Shown one piece after another: positions 17,375 to 25,596 of a DNA stretch of 64,000 nt. Positions within the stretch are counted from its first letter, which is position 1. Each line of letters begins with the position of its first letter. The position numbers and the translations under genes are program-made. Below the pieces are notes generated by a model. The model was not told where the DNA came from, searched no databases, and saw only the letters and a list, made by a program, of their open reading frames with translations. The stretch lies in NCBI GenBank assembly GCA_937958695.1, contig CALGNK010000013.1:34144-98143 (forward strand). The letters are read 5' to 3'. The DNA comes from an uncultured bacterium (lineage in GTDB: Bacteria > DUMJ01).

Positions 17375-18381
17375 TATCTACCTCCATATAGGAAACAGGT
17401 GGCTTTATGTCCGGGAGCTACCTCTACCTCTGGTGGTTCTCCCTTTTCACATACCCCTCTTATATATGATGGGCATCTTGTGTGGAATCTACATCCTTTA
17501 GGTAGATTGTATGGATCTGGCACCATACCCTTTATTGACTCTAGTCTTGCCCTTACCTTCTTACCTACCTTTGGTATTGACTTTAATAGTGCTATTGTGT
17601 ATGGATGCTTGGGATCGTAGAATAGATCATTTACATATGCACTCTCTACTATCTTACCTAGATACATTACTACTACGTCATCTGCCATCTCCGCTATGAC
17701 TCCCATATTGTGGGTTATCATCATTATTGCCATCCCTATCTCTTGTTGTAGGCTTCTCATTAAGTCTAGTATCTGTGCCTGTATAGTGACATCTAATGCT
17801 GTAGTCGGTTCGTCCGCTATTAGTAGACTCGGGTTACAGGAAAGAGCCATTGCTATCATTGCACGCTGTCTCATACCACCAGATAACTCAAACGGATAGG
17901 CATCTATTCTCTCTTCCGGCTTTGGTATCCCTACCTTCCTTAACATCTCTATAGCTATCTGTCTTGCCTGTTCTGGTGTGACATCCTGGTGTAGGAGTAT
18001 CGCCTCTACTATCTGATCTCCTATAGTGTAGACAGGAGCTAAGGAAGTCATTGGTTCTTGGAATATCATTGTTATGTCTTTTCCTCTTATCTTTCTTATC
18101 TCTTCTCCCTGTGGGTCAAGTTTTGATAAGTCTATTGTCTCCCCATCTCTATGTAGTAGGATCTCTCCTTCTACTATTTCTCCTCTAGGTCCAAGTATCC
18201 TCAGGATAGACTGAGCGGTAACACTCTTACCACATCCTGATTCTCCTACTACCCCAAGGGTTTTACCCTTCATTATCTTAAAGTTTACTCCATCTATAGC
18301 CTTGACCGTTCCTTCATCATAGAAAAAATATGTCTTGAGATTTTTAATCTCTAATAGGACTTGGTCATTCTTCTTTTCCAT
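17374..18381 (-). CDS. Peptide ABC transporter ATPase, OppD/DppD type
   Basis: A 335-residue ATPase, partner of the F-type subunit. Walker [15 protein letters not shown] (about residues 46-59), signature [15 protein letters not shown], Walker [13 protein letters not shown], and the C-terminal [15 protein letters not shown] segment with conserved cysteines. The insertion [18 protein letters not shown] is characteristic of D subunits. It is the third gene of the operon after two permeases and powers import of oligopeptides or of other substrates carried by family-5 binding proteins, which include oligosaccharides. Confidence 0.94.
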   Translation of the reverse strand: MEKKNDQVLLEIKNLKTYFFYDEGTVKAIDGVNFKIMKGKTLGVVGESGCGKSVTAQSILRILGPRGEIVEGEILLHRDGETIDLSKLDPQGEEIRKIRGKDITMIFQEPMTSLAPVYTIGDQIVEAILLHQDVTPEQARQIAIEMLRKVGIPKPEERIDAYPFELSGGMRQRAMIAMALSCNPSLLIADEPTTALDVTIQAQILDLMRSLQQEIGMAIMMITHNMGVIAEMADDVVVMYLGKIVESAYVNDLFYDPKHPYTIALLKSIPKVGKKVRARLESIKGMVPDPYNLPKGCRFHTRCPSYIRGVCEKGEPPEVEVAPGHKATCFLYGGR

Positions 18382-18392
18382 AATCTCCTCCC

Positions 18393-19520
18393 CTATCTTG
18401 CATATGGGTCTGCTGCATCACGCAGCCCATCCCCTAAGAAGTTAAAGCAAAGCACTGTTATAATTATAAACACCCCAGGAAGAAGTAGCCAAGGTGAAAG
18501 GGCTACCGTCCTTACATTCTGCGCCTCTTGAAGTAATACACCCCAGCTTATCGTTGGGGGCCTTAACCCTAATCCTAAAAAGCTCAAAGCAGTTTCACCA
18601 AGAATCATACCAGGGATAGCAAGTGTTATATTAGCAATAATATAACTCATAAATGATGGGACCATATGTCTCATTATGATTCTGAACTCACTGGCACCAC
18701 ATAGCCTTGCCGCCATTACAAAGTCCTCCTCTCTTAAAGAGAGGAATCTACTTCTAACAACTCTAGCTAATCCTGTCCATCCAATGAGAGAAAGTATTAT
18801 TGTTATACCAAAATATACTCTTACCGGTGGCCAATGTGGCGGTAAAGCTGCTGAAAGGGCCATCCATAGTGGAATAGTAGGAATACTTCTTATAAACTCG
18901 ATAGCCCTCTGAATAAAATTATCAAGTGTCCCTCCATAATAACCAGAAAATCCTCCAATGATGAGCCCTAGTATAAAACTTAAGAAAACACCTATTAATC
19001 CTATAGACGTAGAGATTCTAGCTCCGTATAAAACTCTAGATAGCATATCTCTTCCCATTCTGTCTGTTCCAAGTAAAAACATAGTACCCTCTTTTACCCC
19101 TATAAGATGGGTATCTCTTTCCCATCTACCCCAGAGCTTATACGGGTCTCCTTTTATAAAGAAATGTATAGGATATACCTGGTTTGGGTCTGGGGTATAT
19201 ATCCTTCTTAATGTTACTGGATCAAATTCAATTTTATAACCAAGGACGTAAGGTTTTACTAATTTACCATCTCTAAATATACGTATTCTTTGAGGTGGTG
19301 CGTAGGTATACCTTATATCGTATTTATTCGGATCATAAGGGGCAAGAAACTCACAAAAGATAGCTAATAAATAGATAATAATTAGTATGATACCACTAAA
19401 TATTGCTAATTTATGTCTTCTAAACCTCCACCATATGAGCTGCCATTGAGACGCTAGATATATCTTTTCTTCTATCGAACTTTCTAACTCTTCCTTGACA
19501 AGGATTTCTTCATCAGCCAT
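18393..19520 (-). CDS. Peptide ABC transporter permease, OppC/DppC type
   Basis: About 375 residues, longer than usual for this subunit. After a charged N-terminal tail and a first membrane helix (about residues 42-62), a roughly 100-residue extracytoplasmic insert precedes LLGTDRMGRDMLSRVLYG and the five-helix core with the EAA motif (GASEFRIIMRHMVPS). Start choice: the ATG at 19520 lies six bases after AGGAGG. An earlier TTG at 19559 would overlap the B permease and lacks a ribosome site. It follows the B-type permease by 13 bases. Confidence 0.92.
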   Translation of the reverse strand: MADEEILVKEELESSIEEKIYLASQWQLIWWRFRRHKLAIFSGIILIIIYLLAIFCEFLAPYDPNKYDIRYTYAPPQRIRIFRDGKLVKPYVLGYKIEFDPVTLRRIYTPDPNQVYPIHFFIKGDPYKLWGRWERDTHLIGVKEGTMFLLGTDRMGRDMLSRVLYGARISTSIGLIGVFLSFILGLIIGGFSGYYGGTLDNFIQRAIEFIRSIPTIPLWMALSAALPPHWPPVRVYFGITIILSLIGWTGLARVVRSRFLSLREEDFVMAARLCGASEFRIIMRHMVPSFMSYIIANITLAIPGMILGETALSFLGLGLRPPTISWGVLLQEAQNVRTVALSPWLLLPGVFIIITVLCFNFLGDGLRDAADPYAR

Positions 19521-19533
19521 TTTCTCTCCCTCC

Positions 19534-20517
19534 TTACTCATACCTAATCCTAGGGTCAACCCAACCTAGTAGTATGTCAGATATAAGAGTTCCTATTACG
19601 GTTAAGAAACTTAAGAACATAATAAAGCTTCCAGCAAGGTACATATCTTGACTTTGTAAAGCTCTAAGTAAAAGTGGACCAGTAGTTGGAAGACTTAATA
19701 CTACCGCCACTATAGTCTCACCTGAAACTATACCAGGAAGGGTCCAACCCACTGTACTTATCCATGGAATTATAGCCATTCTCAATGGATATCTCCAAAG
19801 AAGTCTATTTTCCGGAACTCCTTTAGCCCTTGCAGTTACTACGTATGGCTTGTGAAGCTCATCTAAAAGATTTGCCCTTAGTGTCCTTATTAGTCCAGCT
19901 GTTCCACCCATACCTATTACTATAGCTGGTATCCAGAGATGATTTAAAAGGTCTAGGAATTTCCCCCAGCTCCATGGAGCCTCTACATATTGAGGTGAGA
20001 ACAAACCGCCTACACTAGCTCCAAATACTGAATACGCTATCCACATAAGAATCAGTGCTATCATGAAGTTTGGGGTAGCTAATCCTATATACCCGATAAA
20101 TGTGGCAAAATAGTCTCCAGCTGAATACTGGTGAGTTGCCGAGTACATTCCTATTGGGAAAGATAGTGCCCATGAGAACAACATTGTAAAGATAGATACC
20201 GCTACTGTTAAACCAAGCCTTTCCCAGATAAGTTGGCTCACAGGTCTGTTCCATTCAAAAGACTGTCCAAAGTCTCCCTGGAACATACCTCTTACCCACA
20301 TAAAGTACTGAATGTAATAGGGCTGGTCTAAGCCATAACGCTTCTTTAGGGCTGCTATAGTTGCCTCATCTACCATTTCTCCTGTCTGACTAAGCTGAGC
20401 TATGTAAGAGGTCAAAAAGTCGCCTGGGGGTAACTGGATGATTATGAATGATACCACCGATATAAGTATCAGTGTAGGTATCATATACAGGATACGTCTA
20501 AGTATATATTGTAGCAT
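19534..20517 (-). CDS. Peptide ABC transporter permease, OppB/DppB type
   Basis: A 327-residue permease beginning MLQYILRRILYMIPTLILIS, the normal start of OppB/DppB proteins, with GDFGQSFEWNRPV (about residues 91-103) and a cytoplasmic EAA loop in TARAKGVPENRLLWRYPLR. First gene of the B-C-D-F operon. No substrate-binding protein gene is present in the operon; the family-5 binding protein at 32184 is a possible partner. Confidence 0.94.
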   Translation of the reverse strand: MLQYILRRILYMIPTLILISVVSFIIIQLPPGDFLTSYIAQLSQTGEMVDEATIAALKKRYGLDQPYYIQYFMWVRGMFQGDFGQSFEWNRPVSQLIWERLGLTVAVSIFTMLFSWALSFPIGMYSATHQYSAGDYFATFIGYIGLATPNFMIALILMWIAYSVFGASVGGLFSPQYVEAPWSWGKFLDLLNHLWIPAIVIGMGGTAGLIRTLRANLLDELHKPYVVTARAKGVPENRLLWRYPLRMAIIPWISTVGWTLPGIVSGETIVAVVLSLPTTGPLLLRALQSQDMYLAGSFIMFLSFLTVIGTLISDILLGWVDPRIRYE

Positions 20518-20571
20518 TCTCTCCCTCCTTTTACTATATTAGTAATAGTTGTAAAATCGCTTGCAGTTTAG

Positions 20572-20600
20572 AATATATCATATTAACCCTTGCCTGTCAA
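20572..20600 (-). promoter_or_regulatory. Promoter of the Opp/Dpp operon
   Basis: TTGACA (20600-20595), 17-base spacer, TATATT (20577-20572) with a TGA extension. The -35 lies inside the last codons of the upstream deoxynucleoside kinase gene. The leader is about 45 bases with GGAGGG before the first ATG. Confidence 0.7.
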
Positions 20601-21191
20601 TGATTTTATCTCTCTTTCTATAAGAGATATCAATGATTCTATGTTTTCTATTATATCCTCTTTGGCATCATACACTACCACCTTAACATATTTAAATTCC
20701 TTTAACCATTCTTCATACGCTCTATTTAACCTTTCTATGTATTCATAGGATATTAGGTTCTCCTCCTTTCTCTTACGCTTTTTAATCCTTTCTATTAGAA
20801 TATCTATGGGTGCTCTTAGATAGATTATAAGGTTAGGTTTTGGTAGATATCTAACCGCTAATCTATAGAGTTTAAGGTATGTATTGTATTCTCTTTCCCT
20901 CAATGCTATCTTGGCAAAGACCTCGCCATCTTCATATATGGTTCTATCAAGGATGTATGACCTGCCAAGATTACTAAGTCTTAATTCTTCTTCAAATCTA
21001 TTAGTTAGGAAGTATATCTGAGAGTGTAGTCCCCACCTTTCCGGTTCTTCATAGTATAGTTTTAGATATGGATTCTCTTCTGCTGGCTCTTTGTAAAAGT
21101 CCCAGCCAAAATGTTCGGCTAAACGTTCTACTAATGTAGTCTTTCCAACTCCTATATTACCAGAGATACCTAGGATAATCCTATTACTCAT
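20583..21191 (-). CDS. Deoxynucleoside kinase (first of a tandem pair)
   Basis: A 202-residue dNK family kinase that transfers phosphate to a deoxynucleoside. P-loop GNIGVGKTTL near residues 11-20, the family motif DRTIYEDGEVF (equivalent to the DRS/ERS motif with the base-pocket acid), and a lid rich in arginines (ERIKKRKRKEE). It overlaps the neighbouring kinase by eight bases. Bacillus and Lactobacillus carry two such kinases as a dGK/dAK or dGK/dCK pair, so different base specificities are likely, but the sequence alone does not assign them. Confidence 0.9.
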   Translation of the reverse strand: MSNRIILGISGNIGVGKTTLVERLAEHFGWDFYKEPAEENPYLKLYYEEPERWGLHSQIYFLTNRFEEELRLSNLGRSYILDRTIYEDGEVFAKIALREREYNTYLKLYRLAVRYLPKPNLIIYLRAPIDILIERIKKRKRKEENLISYEYIERLNRAYEEWLKEFKYVKVVVYDAKEDIIENIESLISLIEREIKSLTGKG

Positions 21192-21780
21192 AAGCTTTTA
21201 TAAAGTTCTTTATTAGTAAGATTATATACCTTCTATCTTCTATTTTATTTACATAGTCTAGATTTCCTACTTCTATTTTTAGGACTGGGGAAAGACTATA
21301 TTTATTCATATAATCTTCGTAGTGATTATGTAAATTCCAGAGATACTCATACTTAATAGATCTTTCATATACTCTTCCTCTTTTCTCTATCCTTTCTATC
21401 AAAACTTCCGGGCTAGCAGAAAGATATACTACATAATCTGGTGGTTTTATGTGCTTAAGCATCTGATTATATATCCTTCTATATAGCCTTATATCTTCCC
21501 CTTTTATATTCATCTGAGCAAATATCTCGTCCTTATAAAAGAAATAATCACAGACCAAATCTTTATCAGTATTTTGTATTAATCTCCACTGTCTAAACCT
21601 ATTAACAAGAAACTCTATCTGTATTGGGAATGAGTAACGTTCTACATCATTGTAAAAGTCATTAAGATAGGGGTTTTTATAGGACAATTCATACGTACCT
21701 TTAAAACCTAGCTCACTTACTATTATCCTAGCCAGAGATGTCTTTCCAACACCTATAGGTCCTTCAATCGATAATAACAC
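21184..21780 (-). CDS. Deoxynucleoside kinase (second of a tandem pair)
   Basis: A dNK family kinase of about 198 residues: P-loop GPIGVGKTSL at the start, then CDYFFYKDEIFAQ at the position of the substrate-binding motif, and an arginine-rich lid (ERIEKRGRVYERS). It differs from its neighbour in the DR/CD motif, consistent with a different substrate. The start is taken as GTG at 21780, eight bases after AAGGG; a TTG at 21798 has no ribosome site. It overlaps the decarboxylase gene by 17 bases and the next kinase by eight. Confidence 0.88.
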   Translation of the reverse strand: MLLSIEGPIGVGKTSLARIIVSELGFKGTYELSYKNPYLNDFYNDVERYSFPIQIEFLVNRFRQWRLIQNTDKDLVCDYFFYKDEIFAQMNIKGEDIRLYRRIYNQMLKHIKPPDYVVYLSASPEVLIERIEKRGRVYERSIKYEYLWNLHNHYEDYMNKYSLSPVLKIEVGNLDYVNKIEDRRYIILLIKNFIKAYE

Positions 21781-23071
21781 TAATATATCCCTTCCCAACT
21801 GATAACAGATATTCTTTTATCTCTTCAGTTATTAATGCTCCTGGTATAAGCAACGGAATCCCGGGAGGATACTGGGTAATAATCTCTCCACAGATTCTAT
21901 TAACACTGTCTTCTACTCTAACCTTCTTTTTAGAAGAAAAGAATGCCTTACTAGGAATATATACTAGGTTATATCTAGGTGGCTTTTCTATTATTCTGCT
22001 TGCTGGATGGGCATCTACATTTTTAAGCGCTTTCCAAAGTTTTTCTAGTGTTCTCTTTGTATCTAGTAGAGAGATGATAAATAGACAATACGCCTTGGAG
22101 GACATCTCTGCTTGTATCCTGTACCTTTCCCAGAGGTCAGAAGATAATCTATTCCCCTCTATTCCATATAATGTTAACTTAGTCTTATCCATATTAGTTT
22201 TTTTGTATACAAAGAAACCTAATCTTTCTATATTTTCTCTTAATTCTTCTATCATAGGAAGTAATCTATCTAACTTCTTTTTTCCATTTAGATAGAGATC
22301 TCTTCTTCCTATATCTATAGAAGCCAAGATAATAGTAGAAGGACTTGTAGTGGAGAGTAACATTATGTTTTCTTCTAATCTATCATTATCTACCCTATTA
22401 CCCTTTACATGTATTAGTGCCCCCTGGGTTAATGAGAATCCCATCTTATGCATGCTCTGAATAACTATATCCGCTCCAGCCTCTAACCCTGATATGGGTA
22501 GGTCTCTATGGAAACTTAGATGAACCCCATGTGCCTCATCTACTATTACAGGTATACCTTTACTGTGGGCGTACTTTGTTATCTCTTTTATCTCTGGAAC
22601 TAATCCAAAATAGTTTGGATTTGTCAGTAAAATCCCTTTAATACTGTTATCAATCTTATCTTCTATCTCTTTTAATGTTATATTTTGCGGAATTCCATAC
22701 TCATCTATCTTTTCTTCTATAAAGACAGGTTCAGCCCCTGAAAGTATCAACCCTTCTATGACGCTTCTATGAGAGTAGTAAGAAATTAGAACCTTATCTC
22801 CAGGCTTAAAAAGGGTAAGGAACGCAGACTGAATGCCCTGTGTACTACCATTTACTAAAAAATAACTATGATCTGCTCCAAATGCTAAAGCAGTAAGTTT
22901 TTGAGCTTCTAGTAAAGGTCCAATTGGATGAAAAGGGTTATCTGTTTGAGTCAATTCTGTTAGGTCTAGAGTAATAAATTTACCTTTATGTCCTGGATAG
23001 TGAAATCTTAACGGCTTTTCACTTATATAGTTGATTATAGCTTCTAAGTAAGGAGTTCTCTTCTGATTCAT
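21764..23071 (-). CDS. Orn/Lys/Arg decarboxylase family protein (fold type I PLP enzyme)
   Basis: A 435-residue PLP enzyme of the short SpeA/YaaO-like arginine-lysine-ornithine decarboxylase group. FHYPGHKGK near residues 18-26, a glycine-serine phosphate-binding segment (VNGSTQGIQSA), DEAHGVHLSF (cofactor-binding Asp), and QSMHKMGFSLTQGA with the PLP lysine. The C-terminal domain ends with YPPGIPLLIPGA, a family signature. It likely starts polyamine synthesis. It begins one base after the methyltransferase stop, without a ribosome site of its own. In Bacillus the relative yaaO also sits next to tmk and darA. Confidence 0.9.
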   Translation of the reverse strand: MNQKRTPYLEAIINYISEKPLRFHYPGHKGKFITLDLTELTQTDNPFHPIGPLLEAQKLTALAFGADHSYFLVNGSTQGIQSAFLTLFKPGDKVLISYYSHRSVIEGLILSGAEPVFIEEKIDEYGIPQNITLKEIEDKIDNSIKGILLTNPNYFGLVPEIKEITKYAHSKGIPVIVDEAHGVHLSFHRDLPISGLEAGADIVIQSMHKMGFSLTQGALIHVKGNRVDNDRLEENIMLLSTTSPSTIILASIDIGRRDLYLNGKKKLDRLLPMIEELRENIERLGFFVYKKTNMDKTKLTLYGIEGNRLSSDLWERYRIQAEMSSKAYCLFIISLLDTKRTLEKLWKALKNVDAHPASRIIEKPPRYNLVYIPSKAFFSSKKKVRVEDSVNRICGEIITQYPPGIPLLIPGALITEEIKEYLLSVGKGYISVIID

Positions 23072-23072
23072 A

Positions 23073-23723
23073 CTATAAGAATATTGGAGGTTCGATTATA
23101 ACCCCAGGCCTTCCTCCCTTTCTAGCCTCTATAAGAACCCTTTTACTGGGTTTTGTTTGACTTGTATATATGAAAGACATTCTTTTTACTTCTAGGCCAA
23201 AGTTATCTAGACTTGATATTATCTCCTTTAACCTTTCGCTTCTGTGAATAATATATAGCCTTCCCTTTATCTTTAGAAAATGGCTAGATATCTTCCCGAT
23301 ATCGTCTAAAGTTAGAAACATCTCCATAGTACTAATTATTTTTGATTCATATGGACTAATCCTTCCTGCTCCCCTTTTCAAGTGGGGAGGATTAGTAAAT
23401 ACTACCTCAAAAGAGTTGGCTAGATTTGGAAAGAGCGAAGGTAATTCTCTGGCATCACTATTTATCAATATAACTCTATCTTGTAGATTATTCCTTTCTA
23501 TATTTTCTTTTAGGACATTAAATATCTCTCTCTGTATCTCTACCAGCATCGCCTTTTTGAAATAAGGATATCTATCAAATATCATAAAAGAAAGACAACC
23601 TACCCCACTTCCTATTTCAATGAAACTTTCCTTTTCTCTTAACTTTATAAACTCAGCCAAGAGAAGTGTATCTGTGGTAGAGAGGATAGAATCTTCAGGA
23701 TAAGTAATCCTAAATCTTCCAAT
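23073..23723 (-). CDS. TrmN6/YabB-type SAM-dependent methyltransferase, possible ATT start
   Basis: A class I methyltransferase of the TrmN6 (tRNA A37 N6-methyltransferase) group. SAM motif FIEIGSGVGCLSF and the adenine N6-methyltransferase motif NPPH are present; it ends with the family's EPP(I/L) tail. The first standard start, TTG at 23660, has no ribosome site and falls inside a conserved stretch: the 21 upstream codons encode RFRITYPEDSILSTTDTLLL, which aligns with the N-terminal region of this family. The only suitable codon there is ATT at 23723, just after AGAGAGG. I therefore give the longer form (216 residues); the shorter one ends at 23660. It follows pfkB by 11 bases. Confidence 0.78.
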   Translation of the reverse strand: MGRFRITYPEDSILSTTDTLLLAEFIKLREKESFIEIGSGVGCLSFMIFDRYPYFKKAMLVEIQREIFNVLKENIERNNLQDRVILINSDARELPSLFPNLANSFEVVFTNPPHLKRGAGRISPYESKIISTMEMFLTLDDIGKISSHFLKIKGRLYIIHRSERLKEIISSLDNFGLEVKRMSFIYTSQTKPSKRVLIEARKGGRPGVIIEPPIFL

Positions 23724-23734
23724 CTTTTCCTCTC

Positions 23735-24667
23735 TTATATAGTTGTCACCTCTACTTTTGGAAGTATATTTTCCACATCCTCTTTTCTTACTTCACCTGG
23801 CTTTAATGTTAGGACATTTGCCGTTCCCATAGCTGCCCCTAACCTAAGGACTTCAGTTATGTCTAGCTTCTGTTCTAATCCAAGAGCTATACCTGCGACT
23901 GTAGAATCACCAGAACCTACCGCGTTTAATGCTTTTAAGACCGGTGGAGTCACTTTGTAATACTTTTCATTATTATATGCATATAAGCCATCTTTACCCA
24001 TAGATATAACTGAAAGTTCTATGCCTTTTTCAGAGAAATATTTCAGTGCGGTCTTTATATTTTCTATAGTATCTAGCTTTATACTAAGTATTGCCTCTAC
24101 CTCTGCCTTGTTTGGCTTTATAGCAAAGGGCTTTGATTTTATACCTTCTTTTAAAGATTCCCCACTAGTATCTAGAATAACTTTACCGCCTTTAGACTTG
24201 ATAAGATTAACCAATCTAACATATAAATCTATAGGTGCTCCAGCTGGAAGACTTCCCCCCATACAGACTATAGTATCCTCAGATATATATTGTATTATCT
24301 TTGCCTCTAAAAGCCTTATATCATTTTCATTTATCTCTGGTCCTCTTTCTAATATTTCTGTCTGAGTGTTATTTAAAACATCTACTATGTTATAGCAAGT
24401 CCTAGTTTCCCCGTTTATATTAACTACATCATACACGATTCCTTCATGGTCGAATATACTTAGTATATGCTTACCAGTGTTTCCTCCAATAAATCCTATT
24501 ACTGGGGCTTTGTAATTTAGTCCTAATAGAGCCCTAGAGGCATTTACTCCCTTTCCTCCTGGTACATATGTTATTTCTTTTACCCTGTGAGTTTTACCTA
24601 TCTCAAAACTTCCATCTACAACCAAGGTCTTATCTAGTGATATATTTGGGGTTACCGTAATTATCAT
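23735..24667 (-). CDS. PfkB-family hexose-phosphate kinase (1-phosphofructokinase type)
   Basis: A 310-residue ribokinase-like enzyme of the FruK/LacC subgroup: MIITVTPNISLDKTL start, GGKGVNASRAL (about residues 38-48), and the catalytic anion-hole segment NAVGSGDSTVAG around 248-259. It phosphorylates fructose 1-phosphate, tagatose 6-phosphate or fructose 6-phosphate in known members; no phosphotransferase genes are nearby to favour fructose. Its ATG overlaps the stop of the ricT-like gene (ATGA), although a tRNA gene is buried in the end of that gene. Insertion of a sugar kinase here is unlike the Bacillus order. Confidence 0.87.
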   Translation of the reverse strand: MIITVTPNISLDKTLVVDGSFEIGKTHRVKEITYVPGGKGVNASRALLGLNYKAPVIGFIGGNTGKHILSIFDHEGIVYDVVNINGETRTCYNIVDVLNNTQTEILERGPEINENDIRLLEAKIIQYISEDTIVCMGGSLPAGAPIDLYVRLVNLIKSKGGKVILDTSGESLKEGIKSKPFAIKPNKAEVEAILSIKLDTIENIKTALKYFSEKGIELSVISMGKDGLYAYNNEKYYKVTPPVLKALNAVGSGDSTVAGIALGLEQKLDITEVLRLGAAMGTANVLTLKPGEVRKEDVENILPKVEVTTI

Positions 24668-25596
24668 AGGTCTTTATCCTCCTTGACATTTTTATCTGGC
24701 AAATTATAATGAAATTGTGCCGAAGTGGCGGAATTGGTAGACGCTCTGGACTCAGGATCCAGTGGATGTAAGTCCGTACCGGTTCGAATCCGGTCTTCGG
24801 CACCATTTTTATTTTTTATATCCTTTAGAGAAACTTCTTTTTGCCAACCATTTTTAAATTCTAGTATTAGTGTGTTTTTAAGTACATTTATCCCCACTAC
24901 TTTTCCTTCACCTAACTCAGACTCTACAGTGGATCCTATCTCTGGGAAATTTTTTATAACTTTACTATAGAACTCAGCTTCAAATCTAAGACAACACATC
25001 AACCTCCCACAGATTCCAGATATCTTAGCTGGATTTAAAATTAATCCTTGATCCTTTGCGATCTTTACAGATATGGGGGCAAACTCCTCCAAAAACTCAC
25101 AACAGCAGGCTATCTTACCACAAGTACCAAGTCCCTTTATAAGTTTTATCTCATCCCTAACACCTATCTGTCTTAGTTCTACCCTATTCATCAAAGTATA
25201 TGCTAAATCTTTTACAAGCTCTCTAAAATCTATTCGCCCTTCAGCTGTAAAAAAGCATATTATCCTATCGGGGTCTACTCCAAAATCTACTTTTACTAAT
25301 TTCATCGGCAGGTTATGTGCTTTTATCCTACTCTTTACAACATTGAACAGTTCCTGTCTTTTTAGATTACGATTTCTAGCCTCCAATTCTTCTTCAGGAA
25401 GGGCTTTCCTAATAATCCTCTTTAAAGAAGCCACTCTTTCATCCTCAATGAATCCTAGTCTACAGACAATTTCTCCTATATATTCTTTATTTCTATAGGG
25501 AACTATAACACTAGAACCGCTTTCATATTTCTCTTCCGATATATATAATCCTCTTTCTGTAAAGACTTCTAATAGTCTAACTAGATAGAGAAACAA
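24664..25596 (-). CDS. ricT: PSP1-domain protein, RicT/YaaT-like, with tail antisense to a tRNA
   Basis: A PSP1 family protein of 310 residues. The RicT hallmarks are visible: YIGEIVCRLG in the first part, then the cysteine set GTCGKIACCCEF and SGICGRLMCCLRFE (about residues 157-208), which in RicT helps bind iron-sulfur clusters in the RicAFT complex that affects RNase Y and RNA maturation. The start is TTG at 25596, seven bases after GGAGGT and directly after the holB stop. The recognisable domain ends around residue 264; the last 46 codons run antisense through tRNA-Leu (GAEDRIRTGTDLHP and onward) before a stop overlapping pfkB by four bases. RicA and RicF homologues are not in the window. 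Confidence 0.88.
   Translation of the reverse strand: MFLYLVRLLEVFTERGLYISEEKYESGSSVIVPYRNKEYIGEIVCRLGFIEDERVASLKRIIRKALPEEELEARNRNLKRQELFNVVKSRIKAHNLPMKLVKVDFGVDPDRIICFFTAEGRIDFRELVKDLAYTLMNRVELRQIGVRDEIKLIKGLGTCGKIACCCEFLEEFAPISVKIAKDQGLILNPAKISGICGRLMCCLRFEAEFYSKVIKNFPEIGSTVESELGEGKVVGINVLKNTLILEFKNGWQKEVSLKDIKNKNGAEDRIRTGTDLHPLDPESRASTNSATSAQFHYNLPDKNVKEDKDL
24683..24710 (+). promoter_or_regulatory. tRNA-Leu promoter
   Basis: TTGACA (24683-24688), 16-base spacer, TATAAT (24705-24710): full consensus hexamers, eight bases before the mature tRNA 5' end. It lies on the strand opposite the ricT-like gene, within its last codons. Confidence 0.85.
24719..24805 (+). tRNA. tRNA-Leu (anticodon CAG)
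   Basis: A complete leucine tRNA of 87 bases. The acceptor stem GCCGAAG/CTTCGGC is perfect, the anticodon stem-loop is CTGGA-CTCAGGA-TCCAG giving CAG, there is a long variable arm (TGGATGTAAGTCCG region), the T arm is CCGGTTCGAATCCGG, and ACCA is encoded at the 3' end. It is transcribed opposite to and wholly inside the 3' end of the ricT-like gene. Confidence 0.97.

Noticed and set aside
24719..24860. New protein domain in the PSP1 C-terminus
   Set aside because: The tail is the antisense reading of tRNA-Leu, not a domain.
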